NCBI GenBank assembly: GCA_900313645.1
Contig: OMSA01000003.1
Coordinates: 1 to 33,648, forward strand
Length of the DNA stretch: 33,648 bases
Direction of reading: 5' to 3'
Source: an uncultured Methanobrevibacter sp.
Lineage (GTDB): Archaea; Methanobacteriota; Methanobacteria; Methanobacteriales; Methanobacteriaceae
How positions within the stretch are numbered: the first letter of the stretch is position 1; each line of letters opens with the position of its first letter. Below the pieces are notes generated by a model that was not told the DNA's origin, ran no database searches, and saw only the letters and a list, made by a program, of their open reading frames with translations. The position numbers and the translations under genes are program-made. This document shows, piece by piece, positions 18,392 to 26,982 of this stretch.

Positions 18392-18901
18392 TTATTTTTC
18401 TAATTTCATGGCGATTTCTCTAAACGGTTTATTCGTATAATCAACATTTGTCAGTTCTGCGTAGAATTCAAAGCCCAATTTTTCCAATACCCTTTTAGAG
18501 GCAGCATTTTCACATTTATATGATGCAAAAATTCTTTCAATTCCCAAATCATCAAAAGCCCTTTTTATTAAAACCTTTGAGGCTTCTGTTGCATAACCTC
18601 TACCCTGATAGGCCTCTCCAATCCAATATCCCAGTTCCGCTGAGCCTTCACCCCACCAGTGATTGCCGTTTGGATGAATCAGAAGTTCAATTGAGCCGAT
18701 TGGACAATTATCTTTAGTAATTGCATAGCATTCCTCCCTGACAAATATAGTTTTAATGATATATAGACTATCATTTACGCTTTGATGGGGAGCCCAGCCT
18801 GCAACAGGACCAATATTTGGATTTTTTGCAAGGTCATAAAGACGTTGGGCATCCGAATCTTTCCAATGCCTTAGGCAAAGATTATCTGTTTTTAAAATCA
18901 T
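18392..18901 (-). CDS. GNAT family N-acetyltransferase (RimJ/RimL-like)
   Basis: A 169-aa protein. It begins ILKTDNLCLRHWKDSDAQRL, typical of the RimJ/RimL branch. The acetyl-CoA-binding motif is ELGYWIGEAYQGRGYATEA with Q/R-x-x-G-x-G/A geometry, and the end is SYKCENAASKRVLEKLGF. These enzymes transfer acetyl groups from acetyl-CoA to protein N-termini or small amines; the acceptor cannot be told from sequence. A TATA-like AATATATT stretch lies 25-35 nt upstream of the ATG. Confidence 0.88.
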   Translation of the reverse strand: MILKTDNLCLRHWKDSDAQRLYDLAKNPNIGPVAGWAPHQSVNDSLYIIKTIFVREECYAITKDNCPIGSIELLIHPNGNHWWGEGSAELGYWIGEAYQGRGYATEASKVLIKRAFDDLGIERIFASYKCENAASKRVLEKLGFEFYAELTNVDYTNKPFREIAMKLEK

Positions 18902-18950
18902 CAGTTTTACTTTGTTTTAATGAATAATATATTTAATTAAAATACACACA

Positions 18951-18958
18951 ATTTATTA
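18951..18958 (+). promoter_or_regulatory. Probable TATA box of the ADP-ribosylglycohydrolase gene
   Basis: TTTATTAA lies 25-32 nt before the ATG at 18983, which has no ribosome-binding site. The spacing fits a leaderless transcript. Confidence 0.3.
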
Positions 18959-18982
18959 ACTAGAATAATCAAATAAGTAATC

Positions 18983-19882
18983 ATGAAAGTTAAAGATGGG
19001 ATAGTCGGCTTTGTCGTTGGAGATGCACTGGGCGTTCCTGTTGAGTTTAGACCAAAAGAGGTTTTAGATAAAAATCCCGTTACCGATATGATGGGACATG
19101 GAACATACAATATGGAAAAGGGCACCTGGTCTGATGATTCCTCAATGGTATTGGCGACAATGGCAAGTATCTGTGAAAAGAATAAGATTGATTACGAAGA
19201 CATAATGCAGGAGTTCAGCGAATTTATAAATAACGATAAATACACCCAGTATTACACTTTTGATTATGGAAACACAACACTAAATGCAATTTCCAATTTC
19301 GATGCAGGACAGCCTGCTTTGGAATCAGGATGTGATGGTGAAAGGGATAACGGAAACGGATCTCTTATGAGAATTCTTCCATTAGCTTTTATCGACGGAA
19401 TTTCCTATGAAACCATTGAAAATGTTTCAGCCCTAACACATTCCCATGAAAGATCAAGGATTGCATGCGTACTGTACGTTGAAATTGCCAAATCCATGCT
19501 ATCCAATGATTTGGAAATTAGTGAACACATTGAATTGGCCTGCGATAAAATCAAAAAATATTATGAAAATTCTGATGAGCTCATACACTTTGAAAAAATA
19601 TTCAACAATGATTTGGAAGATGTGAGAAGCAGCGGATATGTTATTACAACTTTAGAATGTGTTCTTCACTGTTTATTATATACCGACAACTATAAGGATG
19701 CAGTGCTAAAGGCTGTGAATTTTGGAGGAGACACAGACACTGCAGCAGCAATCTGCGGAGGACTTGCGGGAATTTATTACGGTTTTGATGCAATACCTAT
19801 AGATTGGATAGAATCAATACCTCAAATTGAAAGTGTGCTTTCATTATGTGAAAACTTCGAGGCGTTTTGTGATGAAAGTTGA
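18983..19882 (+). CDS. ADP-ribosylglycohydrolase family protein (DraG/ARH-like)
   Basis: A 299-aa, all-helical family that hydrolyses ADP-ribose linkages on proteins or nucleic acids with two Mg2+ ions. The N-terminal GDALGVPVEF, the TWSDDSS motif (49-54, acidic metal ligands D51 and D52), NGNGSLMRILPLAF, and the C-terminal GGDTDTAAAICGGLAG (metal ligands D250 and D252) are all intact, so it should be active. The substrate is unknown; no ADP-ribosyltransferase is visible nearby. Its last 11 bases overlap the next gene. Confidence 0.93.
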   Translation: MKVKDGIVGFVVGDALGVPVEFRPKEVLDKNPVTDMMGHGTYNMEKGTWSDDSSMVLATMASICEKNKIDYEDIMQEFSEFINNDKYTQYYTFDYGNTTLNAISNFDAGQPALESGCDGERDNGNGSLMRILPLAFIDGISYETIENVSALTHSHERSRIACVLYVEIAKSMLSNDLEISEHIELACDKIKKYYENSDELIHFEKIFNNDLEDVRSSGYVITTLECVLHCLLYTDNYKDAVLKAVNFGGDTDTAAAICGGLAGIYYGFDAIPIDWIESIPQIESVLSLCENFEAFCDES

Positions 19883-20354
19883 TGAAACTATTAAAAATAT
19901 AAGGGCTTCCTGCGATAATTATGTGGACCCAAACCTGTTCGCTTTTATCATTGACGATGATAACTACATGGGCACCAATAACATACTTGAAGTTAAGGGA
20001 TATGGAATCCAGAGCGATGATTCTTACGAAGACAGACTTTTAAAAATCCATAAAAGTGAAAACATATTCATTCCCATAGGCGTGATGGTGTTTATGCCTA
20101 TCCTAAACGAATGTGACCTTTTATGTGAAAAGGATTATCATTTTGAGCTTACAGCCGAAGAATTCAATAGCTATGCTGATGAAGAAGAAAAACTATTTGG
20201 AATATTGATAAAAAAAGATTCAAATGAATACCTCATCGGCAAAACCGACACCTGCAGCTGCAGCATTGACTCATCATTTGAAGAGTTTGAAAAAAAAGAC
20301 AGCGAATTTTATAAAAAAATAGAAGAGATTATAGATAACAAAATTATCTATTAA
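19872..20354 (+). CDS. Uncharacterised acidic protein overlapping the ADP-ribosylglycohydrolase gene
   Basis: A 160-aa soluble protein of no family I recognise. It is rich in Asp, Glu and Lys, with aromatic patches (LFAFIIDDDNYMG, IFIPIGVMVFMPIL) and a Cys-rich stretch (DTCSCSIDSS). The ATG at 19872 lies inside the last codons of the upstream gene with GAGG about 9 nt before it; an upstream ATG at 19827 would add 15 residues read through that gene and is less likely. The overlap implies coupled expression with the hydrolase, so a shared process is plausible. Its 3' end overlaps the convergent Mur ligase gene by 11 bp. Confidence 0.75.
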   Translation: MKVDETIKNIRASCDNYVDPNLFAFIIDDDNYMGTNNILEVKGYGIQSDDSYEDRLLKIHKSENIFIPIGVMVFMPILNECDLLCEKDYHFELTAEEFNSYADEEEKLFGILIKKDSNEYLIGKTDTCSCSIDSSFEEFEKKDSEFYKKIEEIIDNKIIY

Positions 20355-21768
20355 TCATTTTCTTTTTGATTTCTTCCCACATGGCCTGTTCTTCACCGCA
20401 TCCGGTCATGATAACATATTTATAATCTGAATTTCTGGCCAGCTGATTTAATTTTTCGATTCTTACATCCATTTCCTCATAGCTTAACGGATAGAATTCG
20501 GCATCAGGGAAATCCTGTTTTATAATGTTGTAGTACTCTTCTGCTTTTTTGATAGAATGTCTTCCCGGAACAACAATGACATGTGCTGGGTTCATGCTTT
20601 TGACTACTTTATAGTGATCTTCGAATATTTCCTCCTCATTTTCATCAGGAGTGGTGTAGATAAATTCCAAAGGAGCGTCTACAAATTGTTTCATGAACAT
20701 TGCATTGATTTTAAGCGCATCCCCATTGTCTCCTTGACCTAATCCAACAAATTTTCCGCCGATATCAACCACTTCAAATCTTCCAGGCGGAATAAATGAC
20801 ATGTCCAGATTATTGAATACTTCCTTTATTGTAGTTTCAATGTTTTCTACCTTAGGGGTGAATGTTGCATAAGCGGTTATGGACGCCAATGTATTGTAGA
20901 TATTATGGAATCCAAATGGCGGTACGTTAAGTTCTAAATTAAATTTAACATTTTTCTGAGCAAAATAGTTATATAAATCCCCTTCAATATTTAAAGTCCA
21001 TGAATCAGAATCGAATTTTACATCCACCAATTTTACATTAGGCTGAGGGCGTTTGAATCCGCATTCGCAGGTATAAACTCCCCTGTGATTCAAATAGAAA
21101 TGGGAATAATCCAAAGTTTTTCCGCATTTAGGACATTCAATGCTGTTGTCCCCAATATCCTCAATCAAATCACATTCGATTCCATAGTAATTCACTGTTA
21201 CATCATCCTCTTTGCTGAGTCCTATAAAAGCTGTGCGAGGATCATCACAGTTGGTTACAATAGCTCCTCTTTGCATGCCCTGTGAGAGCAATTTTTTGGC
21301 TTTATAGTATGACTCAAAAGGATTTTTAACACCTGCAACCTGTGTGTGTTCCTGTGATATTGTTGTATAGACCACACCGACAGGATTAATTAATTTCTGA
21401 ACTGTATCAGGAATACCGTGTGCCAAATCACGAATTCCATATTCAAAAATTCCCAAATCGCCTTTCTGACTTAAAAGAGCTGTAACAATTGAATTCAGGA
21501 TATTGTTTTCATAGCTTCTTCTAATCTGAATATCCTTTGACATCAACTTTATCAAAAGAGTTGTGGTGGTTGTCTTTCCATTTGTACCTGTGATTAAAAC
21601 TGAACCTAACTTCAAATCAGAGGATAGCTTCGGAATAGATTCCTGACCACCTATTTTTGTAAAAACATGCCCCGGATAAGTTCCACCACTTCCAGGACCG
21701 TATTTTGCAAGTTGGCATGCAACTTTTCCAGATAATTTTGCAATATTAAATTTAATAAAACTAACCAT
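20344..21768 (-). CDS. MurT-like Mur ligase family protein with zinc ribbon
   Basis: A 474-aa ATP-dependent amide ligase. The P-loop is GTNGKTTTT (61-69). The central domain has EYGIRDLAHGI and TTISQEHTQVAG, and FGFHNIYNTLASITAY matches the Mur ligase asparagine/histidine region. A zinc ribbon is inserted at 212-236 (C212, C215, C234, C236), and the end resembles the DUF1727 domain of bacterial MurT. Bacterial MurT pairs with the glutaminase GatD to amidate lipid II; no gatD-like gene is present here. In Methanobacteriales, Mur ligase homologues are thought to build pseudomurein peptide; that is the likely setting. TTTATATA sits 23-30 nt before the ATG, with no ribosome-binding site. Confidence 0.85.
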   Translation of the reverse strand: MVSFIKFNIAKLSGKVACQLAKYGPGSGGTYPGHVFTKIGGQESIPKLSSDLKLGSVLITGTNGKTTTTTLLIKLMSKDIQIRRSYENNILNSIVTALLSQKGDLGIFEYGIRDLAHGIPDTVQKLINPVGVVYTTISQEHTQVAGVKNPFESYYKAKKLLSQGMQRGAIVTNCDDPRTAFIGLSKEDDVTVNYYGIECDLIEDIGDNSIECPKCGKTLDYSHFYLNHRGVYTCECGFKRPQPNVKLVDVKFDSDSWTLNIEGDLYNYFAQKNVKFNLELNVPPFGFHNIYNTLASITAYATFTPKVENIETTIKEVFNNLDMSFIPPGRFEVVDIGGKFVGLGQGDNGDALKINAMFMKQFVDAPLEFIYTTPDENEEEIFEDHYKVVKSMNPAHVIVVPGRHSIKKAEEYYNIIKQDFPDAEFYPLSYEEMDVRIEKLNQLARNSDYKYVIMTGCGEEQAMWEEIKKKMINR

Positions 21769-21790
21769 AATTAAATATTGAAAAATAAAA

Positions 21791-21798
21791 TATATAAA
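21791..21798 (-). promoter_or_regulatory. TATA box of the MurT-like gene
   Basis: Minus-strand TTTATATA, a match to the archaeal consensus, begins 30 nt before the ATG at 21768. The transcript would start at or next to the ATG (leaderless), consistent with the absence of a ribosome-binding site. Confidence 0.55.
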
Positions 21799-21813
21799 AA
21801 TTTTCTAATAATT

Positions 21814-21861
21814 AAAAAAAAATAAGAAAAAATAATCCAATTAATTTGTAGTTGGATTATT
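21814..21861 (-). terminator. Stop-straddling hairpin and T-tract after lonB
   Basis: AATAATCCAA (21831-21840) pairs perfectly over 10 bp with TTGGATTATT (21852-21861). The 11-nt loop holds the last codon and part of the stop. The minus strand runs on into T6CTTAT9. This is the clearest hairpin terminator in the window. Confidence 0.7.
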
Positions 21862-23820
21862 GATATTGGTTTGCGGAACTTTTTCTGCCACTTTAGAACC
21901 GATGTTTTTCATTTTTTCAATTAGTTTGTCTTTGCTTGAACCGCTAATTAAAATGTTTTCTAAAACATCACTTAAAGTTTCAGTAGGAATGATTTCAATC
22001 ATGTCCTCGTATTTTTTCTCAATCATAACATCTTTCAAGTTAGATTTTGGAATCAATACTTTTTTCATTCCGGCTTCTGCAGCCGCTTCGATTTTAGCGG
22101 TTGCACCACCAATAGGCATTACGTCTCCACGAACATTTAGAGAACCTGTCAATGCAACAGTCTGGTCAATTGGAATTTCCTCAATTGCTGAGATTACCGC
22201 AGTTGCAATACTTACACTTGCTGAATCCCCTTCCACACCATCATAAGTCTGGATAAACTGAACGTGAATGTCATAATTGGAAATGTCTTTATTTGTGTAT
22301 TTCTTGATTAATGCACTTACGTTTTGAACTGATTCCTGTGCGATTTCACCTAATTTACCGGTAGCAATAATCTGACCACCGTTTTTGGATTGTGTCGGTG
22401 CAGCTTCTGCCGCAATAGGTGATACAATACCACTTCTGTCTCCAATTACTGCAAGACCATTTACAAGACCGATTTTTCCTCCTTCTGCAGAGACCATACT
22501 GTAATCTTTTCTTTGTATGATTGACCTGTCAGCAATTTGCTGTTCAAGAGTTCTTGCGAATTTTTTAGCTTCCACAACATGATCTGCTGTTACAATGTCA
22601 GCTCCTTTTTCAATAGCCACATCTCCTGCAGACCTTACAAGTCCTCCCAAATCACGTAACCTTAAAGTTAATGCATTCTGCTTTCCGGATCTTCTTTTTG
22701 CTTCCATGATGATTTCATCCAATGCGTCAGGAGCAAAGTGAGGAATTCTTCCGTCGTTTTTAACTTCCTGAGCTACAAACTGAACGAGTTTTTCTCTGTT
22801 TTCGGTTGTATCATCCATATAATCTTTCATGAAAACTTCGTAACCGTATCCTCTGATTCTTGATCTCATTGCAATGTGCATTCCTTCTAAAACCTGAAGG
22901 TTTCCTGATGCTACAAGAACAAAGTCACATGGTACTGCCTGGGACCTTACCATTGCACCACTTGAGTTTTCGCTTTGTCCGGTGATTGAATATTGTTTTT
23001 CCTGCATTGCAGACAACAATTCCTGTTGGGTTTTCATGCTCATTGTACCGATTTCGTCAATGTATAAAACTCCCTTATTTGCTTTGTGAATCATTCCTGC
23101 TTCCACACGTTCATGTGCAGGAGTTCCTAATCCTCCGGATTGGTATGGGTCGTGACGTACATCACCTAATAGCGCTCCTGCATGAGCACCGGTTGCGTCC
23201 ATGAATGGAGCAAACCTTGATTCTTCATTGTTGACCAATAATTTAGGTGACATATTATTGGTTTTAGGTTTAATCTGTATTGAAATAAGTAAGATTAATG
23301 CAGCTGCAATAATGGATTCCAATAATCTTCCATACATAAATCCGATTACTAAAATACCTCCGATTGCAAACATTGTAATAATTGTTTTTCTTTCTTCATG
23401 ACCTTTAGCTGAGCCTTTTGTTGCTCTTACTATCTTTTTACCTTCACCTGCAGGTACTGTTCTTACTAACGGATGGTTGTTGTCTTCCATATTAGGGTAT
23501 ACTAAAATATCTTGAAGAGTTTCATGAGGCAATATCTGTGCCATACCTTTTGCAAGCATTGATTTTCCTACACCAGGATCACCAATGAGCAAAACATTCC
23601 TTCTTTGTTTTGCTGCTTTTTTAATAGTTTCAATGGACTCTTCATGTCCAATAACTTGATCAATTAATAAAGGTGGAACCTCAATATCTTGTGAGCTTTT
23701 AATATTGTTGTAATCTAACATAGGTTGGGTTTTTTCACCATCATCAGCATTTGTGATTTCCGGCTGAACTACTTCATCGTTAGAAGAATCTTCAATTGAT
23801 TCGTTTTCTTCAAATTTCAT
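21841..23820 (-). CDS. lonB: Archaeal membrane-anchored ATP-dependent Lon protease (LonB)
   Basis: A 659-aa AAA+ protease. Walker A is GDPGVGKS (80-87) and Walker B VLYIDEIG (about 251-258). Between them are two hydrophobic segments (about 150-163 and 167-183) that anchor the enzyme in the cytoplasmic membrane, as in archaeal LonB. The C-terminal protease domain has the Ser-Lys dyad: GDSASVS (S533) and [10 protein letters not shown] (K576). It degrades misfolded and regulatory proteins. A TTG two codons upstream is possible, but the ATG at 23820 has GTGAGGT 6 nt before it and is preferred. A TTTATATA box at 23901-23908 could drive it. Confidence 0.95.
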   Translation of the reverse strand: MKFEENESIEDSSNDEVVQPEITNADDGEKTQPMLDYNNIKSSQDIEVPPLLIDQVIGHEESIETIKKAAKQRRNVLLIGDPGVGKSMLAKGMAQILPHETLQDILVYPNMEDNNHPLVRTVPAGEGKKIVRATKGSAKGHEERKTIITMFAIGGILVIGFMYGRLLESIIAAALILLISIQIKPKTNNMSPKLLVNNEESRFAPFMDATGAHAGALLGDVRHDPYQSGGLGTPAHERVEAGMIHKANKGVLYIDEIGTMSMKTQQELLSAMQEKQYSITGQSENSSGAMVRSQAVPCDFVLVASGNLQVLEGMHIAMRSRIRGYGYEVFMKDYMDDTTENREKLVQFVAQEVKNDGRIPHFAPDALDEIIMEAKRRSGKQNALTLRLRDLGGLVRSAGDVAIEKGADIVTADHVVEAKKFARTLEQQIADRSIIQRKDYSMVSAEGGKIGLVNGLAVIGDRSGIVSPIAAEAAPTQSKNGGQIIATGKLGEIAQESVQNVSALIKKYTNKDISNYDIHVQFIQTYDGVEGDSASVSIATAVISAIEEIPIDQTVALTGSLNVRGDVMPIGGATAKIEAAAEAGMKKVLIPKSNLKDVMIEKKYEDMIEIIPTETLSDVLENILISGSSKDKLIEKMKNIGSKVAEKVPQTNINNPTTN

Positions 23821-23826
23821 TAACAA

Positions 23827-24160
23827 ACCTCACTTCATATAAAATATATCATTAAAAAATTAAGTTTCATTTACTATTTAAATATTATTTAAATTCACTA
23901 TATATAAAAAGTTTTCTATTTTAGTAAATTAAAGTAACTAAAATAATCTGATGTTAACAAACAATTTATATTAATTTTTTCAAAACAACTATGCTCAAAA
24001 CACATTAAAATCAATGTTTAATTCCGATTAAAAATTTTTTTAATAAAACAAGTGCAAATTGTTCCCCAATAGTTTAAATAAAATTCTAATTGAAAATAAA
24101 TAACTTTAATAGTTATTAAAAACAGATAATTTAACATTATAAAAAATTATTTTAGGTGAT
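23827..24160. other. Divergent intergenic region between lonB and proS (334 bp)
   Basis: No gene is seen. It is extremely AT-rich. It holds a strong TATA-like run (TATATATAAAAA, 23899-23910) that reads TTTATATA on the minus strand and suits lonB. An inverted repeat ATTTAAATA..TATTTAAAT-like stretch lies at 23877-23895. A weaker TTTAAATA at 24073-24080 could serve proS. The GGTGAT ribosome-binding site of proS lies at the right end. No RNA fold or small ORF stands out. Confidence 0.5.
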
Positions 24161-25564
24161 ATGGTGGAAAATTTTGATGAATGGTTTCATGACATTTTAG
24201 AACAAGCAGATATAACTGATTCAAGATATCCTATTAAAGGAATGGCAGTTTGGAGACCATACGGTTTTCAGATAAGAAAACATTCAATGAATATTATAAA
24301 AAACTTACTCGACAAGGATCATGACGAAGTGCTTTTCCCAATGCTTGTTCCTGAAAGTGAACTTGCAAAGGAAGGAATCCATGTGAAAGGATTTGAAGAT
24401 GAAGTGTACTGGGTAACCAGGGGAGGCCAAAGAGAACTCAACGAACAGCTGGCCTTAAGACCTACAAGTGAAACAGCGATTTATCCTATGTATTCCTTAT
24501 GGATTAGAACACACATCGATTTGCCAATCAAAATGTATCAAATCGTTAACACTTTCAGATATGAAACAAAACACACCAGACCTTTAATACGTGTAAGAGA
24601 AATCACAACATTCAAAGAAGCTCACACCGCTCATGCCACTAAAGAGGAATCCGATGAGCAAATCCAGGATTTCATCGAAATGTATAAGGAATTCTTTGAT
24701 GATTTGGGAATTCCATACCTCATTTCAAAAAGGCCTGAATGGGACAAATTCCCAGGTTCAGACTATACAATGGCTTTTGATGCAATTATGCCAAACGGCA
24801 AAACCTTACAAATTGGTACAATCCATAATCTGGGTCAAACTTTTGCAAAAACATTTGAAATTACCTTTGAAGACAAAGACGGAGAACACAAATACGTTTA
24901 TCAGACCTGTGCAGGAGTATCCGACAGGGTAATTGCTTCACTTATTGGAATTCACGGTGACGATAAAGGATTACGCTTACCACCAAAAGTATCACCAAAT
25001 CAAGTTACAATAATTCCAATTCTATTCAAAAAAGGAAAAGAGGAAGTTTTAGCGAAATGTGCTGAAATAAAAGAAACCCTTGAAGCTAATGGACTTAGAG
25101 TCAATATTGATGACAGAGACATCAGGCCTGGTAAAAAGTTCAATGACTGGGAACTTAAAGGAACACCAATCAAGCTTGAACTCGGACCACGTGATTTGGA
25201 GAACAATATTACAATAGCTATGAGAAGAGATGAAGAGGAAAAAATCGAAATACCTCTTGATGACAACTTATCTGATGCGATTATCGATTTATTGGACAAA
25301 TCTGGCGAAAGCCTATCCGCACAGGCATGGGATTTCCTTGAAGAACATGTCAAATTTGCAGATACCCTAGAAGAGATCCCTGAACTTGTAGAATCCGGAA
25401 ACGTTGTAAAATTCTACTGGTGCGGAGATGAGGAAGTCGGTCATGAAATTGAAGAAAAAACAGGTTATGATGTTTTAGGAATCCAAGAGGAAGTTTCCGA
25501 AGGCAAATGTATAGCAAGCGGCAAAGATGCCAAATACGTTGCCTTAATAGCTAAAACTTATTAG
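24161..25564 (+). CDS. proS: Prolyl-tRNA synthetase, archaeal type
   Basis: A 467-aa class II synthetase that charges tRNA-Pro. It has the archaeal/eukaryotic-type beginning ([20 protein letters not shown]), motif 2 ([20 protein letters not shown]), [11 protein letters not shown], and HQ-type motif 3 surroundings (GPRDLENN). The anticodon-binding domain has [18 protein letters not shown]. The C-terminal domain keeps the terminal AKTY tyrosine. Its zinc site appears degraded: C421 and C450 remain, but the partner positions are V426 and S453. GGTGAT directly abuts the ATG, so the GTG three bases later (24164) may be the true start. It heads a proS-cofC-thiD unit. Confidence 0.97.
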   Translation: MVENFDEWFHDILEQADITDSRYPIKGMAVWRPYGFQIRKHSMNIIKNLLDKDHDEVLFPMLVPESELAKEGIHVKGFEDEVYWVTRGGQRELNEQLALRPTSETAIYPMYSLWIRTHIDLPIKMYQIVNTFRYETKHTRPLIRVREITTFKEAHTAHATKEESDEQIQDFIEMYKEFFDDLGIPYLISKRPEWDKFPGSDYTMAFDAIMPNGKTLQIGTIHNLGQTFAKTFEITFEDKDGEHKYVYQTCAGVSDRVIASLIGIHGDDKGLRLPPKVSPNQVTIIPILFKKGKEEVLAKCAEIKETLEANGLRVNIDDRDIRPGKKFNDWELKGTPIKLELGPRDLENNITIAMRRDEEEKIEIPLDDNLSDAIIDLLDKSGESLSAQAWDFLEEHVKFADTLEEIPELVESGNVVKFYWCGDEEVGHEIEEKTGYDVLGIQEEVSEGKCIASGKDAKYVALIAKTY

Positions 25565-25572
25565 TGATTAAT

Positions 25573-26247
25573 ATGGATGACATTTACGCAATAATTCCAG
25601 TTACCAAATTCAAAAACGCAAAAACCAGATTATCTCCTTTTCTCAGTGAAGATGAAAGGGAAAAACTCCTGAAAGTAATGCTTCATGATGTAACTGACAC
25701 ATTAAAAAAACATGTGGACAAGATACTGATTATCAGCAGGGACGAGGATGTTTTAAGTTATGCTGACAGTCTAAACGTTGATACAATCCTTGAAAATGAA
25801 AATTCAAATCTCAACAAGGCATTGACACAGGCAATGAAATATTGTAAAGGAAAAACAAGAAAAGTCATGATTGTGCCATCAGACATTCCTCTGATTGGAA
25901 AGACAAATGTCCAGATGCTTATTGACGCTTCTAAAAATCTAGATTTCATTATCGTTCCATCAAAAGGCGGCGGAACAAACATGATAATAATGAAACCTAT
26001 GGCCATTCGCACACGCTATGAAGGTTTCAGTTATAAAGAGCATGTTCAGGCGGCCGAGAGAAAAAAACTCAATCCCCAAGTGCATGATTCATTTTTCATG
26101 GCACTGGACGTCAACACTGCTGAAGACTTAGGGGAAATCATGATTCATGGTGAAAAGACCCACACAAGACAATATCTAAAAGAACTGAAAGTGAAATTTG
26201 AACCTTTCCGTGGATCAGAGCGAATTAAAGTTACAAGAGATGATTAA
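25573..26247 (+). CDS. cofC: 2-phospho-L-lactate guanylyltransferase (coenzyme F420 biosynthesis)
   Basis: A 224-aa nucleotidyltransferase that activates 2-phospho-L-lactate with GTP for transfer to Fo by CofD, making F420, the hydride carrier of methanogenesis. It has the CofC opening AIIPVTKFKNAKTRLSPFL, ER.KLL..ML.DV, the metal-binding VMIVPSDIPLIG and KGGGTNMIIM. Its length matches the family. The ATG at 25573 has GTGAT 4 nt upstream; the GTG at 25564 overlaps the proS stop and is less likely. It lies between proS and thiD with no room for a promoter. Confidence 0.93.
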   Translation: MDDIYAIIPVTKFKNAKTRLSPFLSEDEREKLLKVMLHDVTDTLKKHVDKILIISRDEDVLSYADSLNVDTILENENSNLNKALTQAMKYCKGKTRKVMIVPSDIPLIGKTNVQMLIDASKNLDFIIVPSKGGGTNMIIMKPMAIRTRYEGFSYKEHVQAAERKKLNPQVHDSFFMALDVNTAEDLGEIMIHGEKTHTRQYLKELKVKFEPFRGSERIKVTRDD

Positions 26248-26982
26248 ATGATTGTTATGAGCATTGCAGGCGTTGACCCCTCTGCAGGAGCAGGCGTTTT
26301 TGCCGATTTGAAAACATTTCAGGCAATAGGCGTTTACGGTACAGGCATTGTAACCGCTCTTACAGCACAAAACCCCTACAAATTTTTCTCAACCTTACCC
26401 GTTTCACCCGAATACATTTCTGAGCAAATCGATTCAGTAATGGATTCCTATGAAGTCAAATTTATCAAAACCGGAATGATGTATTCACCTGAAATAATCA
26501 AATTGGTTGGCCAGAAGATTAAAGAATATGATTTGAAGGCAGTTGTGGATCCTGTTATGGTTGCAACATCCGGCGGAGATTTGACTAAAGAGGATATTGC
26601 AAATGCCATTAACAAATATTTGCTTCCAAACGCCGTTTTAACAACACCGAATGTCAGTGAAGCTGAAAAATTAAGTGGCGTTAAGATTAAAAACAAGGAC
26701 GATGCAATTAAAGCATGTGAAAAAATCAGATGTGACAGCCTGATTACCGGAGGCCATCTGGACGGATGGAATACAATCAATATTGACGGTGAAGTTTCCT
26801 TTAAAAAGCAAGAGCTGATTGATACTGAAAATTTACATGGTACTGGTTGTAATTTGTCTGCCGCAATTGTAGCATTTCTGGCAAAAAACAATGATTTGCA
26901 TACCTCAATTTTAAAATCACTAGATTATGTTTATGAAGGTATAAAAAATGGAAATTATGGGACTTTAATAGCTAAAATATAG
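26248..26982 (+). CDS. thiD: Phosphomethylpyrimidine kinase family protein (ThiD)
   Basis: A 244-aa ribokinase-fold enzyme that phosphorylates HMP/HMP-P for thiamine synthesis. It has IAGVDPSAGAGVFADLKTF (the family usually has SGGAG; here SAGAG), YGTGIVTALTAQN, KTGMMYS, VDPVMVATSGG, LTTPNVSEAEKL, and the anion-hole motif HGTGC (197-201). Its length is that of a single-domain ThiD without the ThiN or ThiE fusions seen in some methanogens. The ATG directly follows the cofC stop. It ends exactly where the convergent ABC ATPase gene ends. Confidence 0.9.
   Translation: MIVMSIAGVDPSAGAGVFADLKTFQAIGVYGTGIVTALTAQNPYKFFSTLPVSPEYISEQIDSVMDSYEVKFIKTGMMYSPEIIKLVGQKIKEYDLKAVVDPVMVATSGGDLTKEDIANAINKYLLPNAVLTTPNVSEAEKLSGVKIKNKDDAIKACEKIRCDSLITGGHLDGWNTINIDGEVSFKKQELIDTENLHGTGCNLSAAIVAFLAKNNDLHTSILKSLDYVYEGIKNGNYGTLIAKI

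Noticed and set aside
23827-24160. Riboswitch or structured leader upstream of proS
   Set aside because: The sequence is AT-rich with no GC-containing stems or recognisable aptamer or T-box features.
26448-26891. 147-codon minus-strand frame opposite thiD
   Set aside because: Shadow of thiD; the thiD motifs are intact on the other strand.
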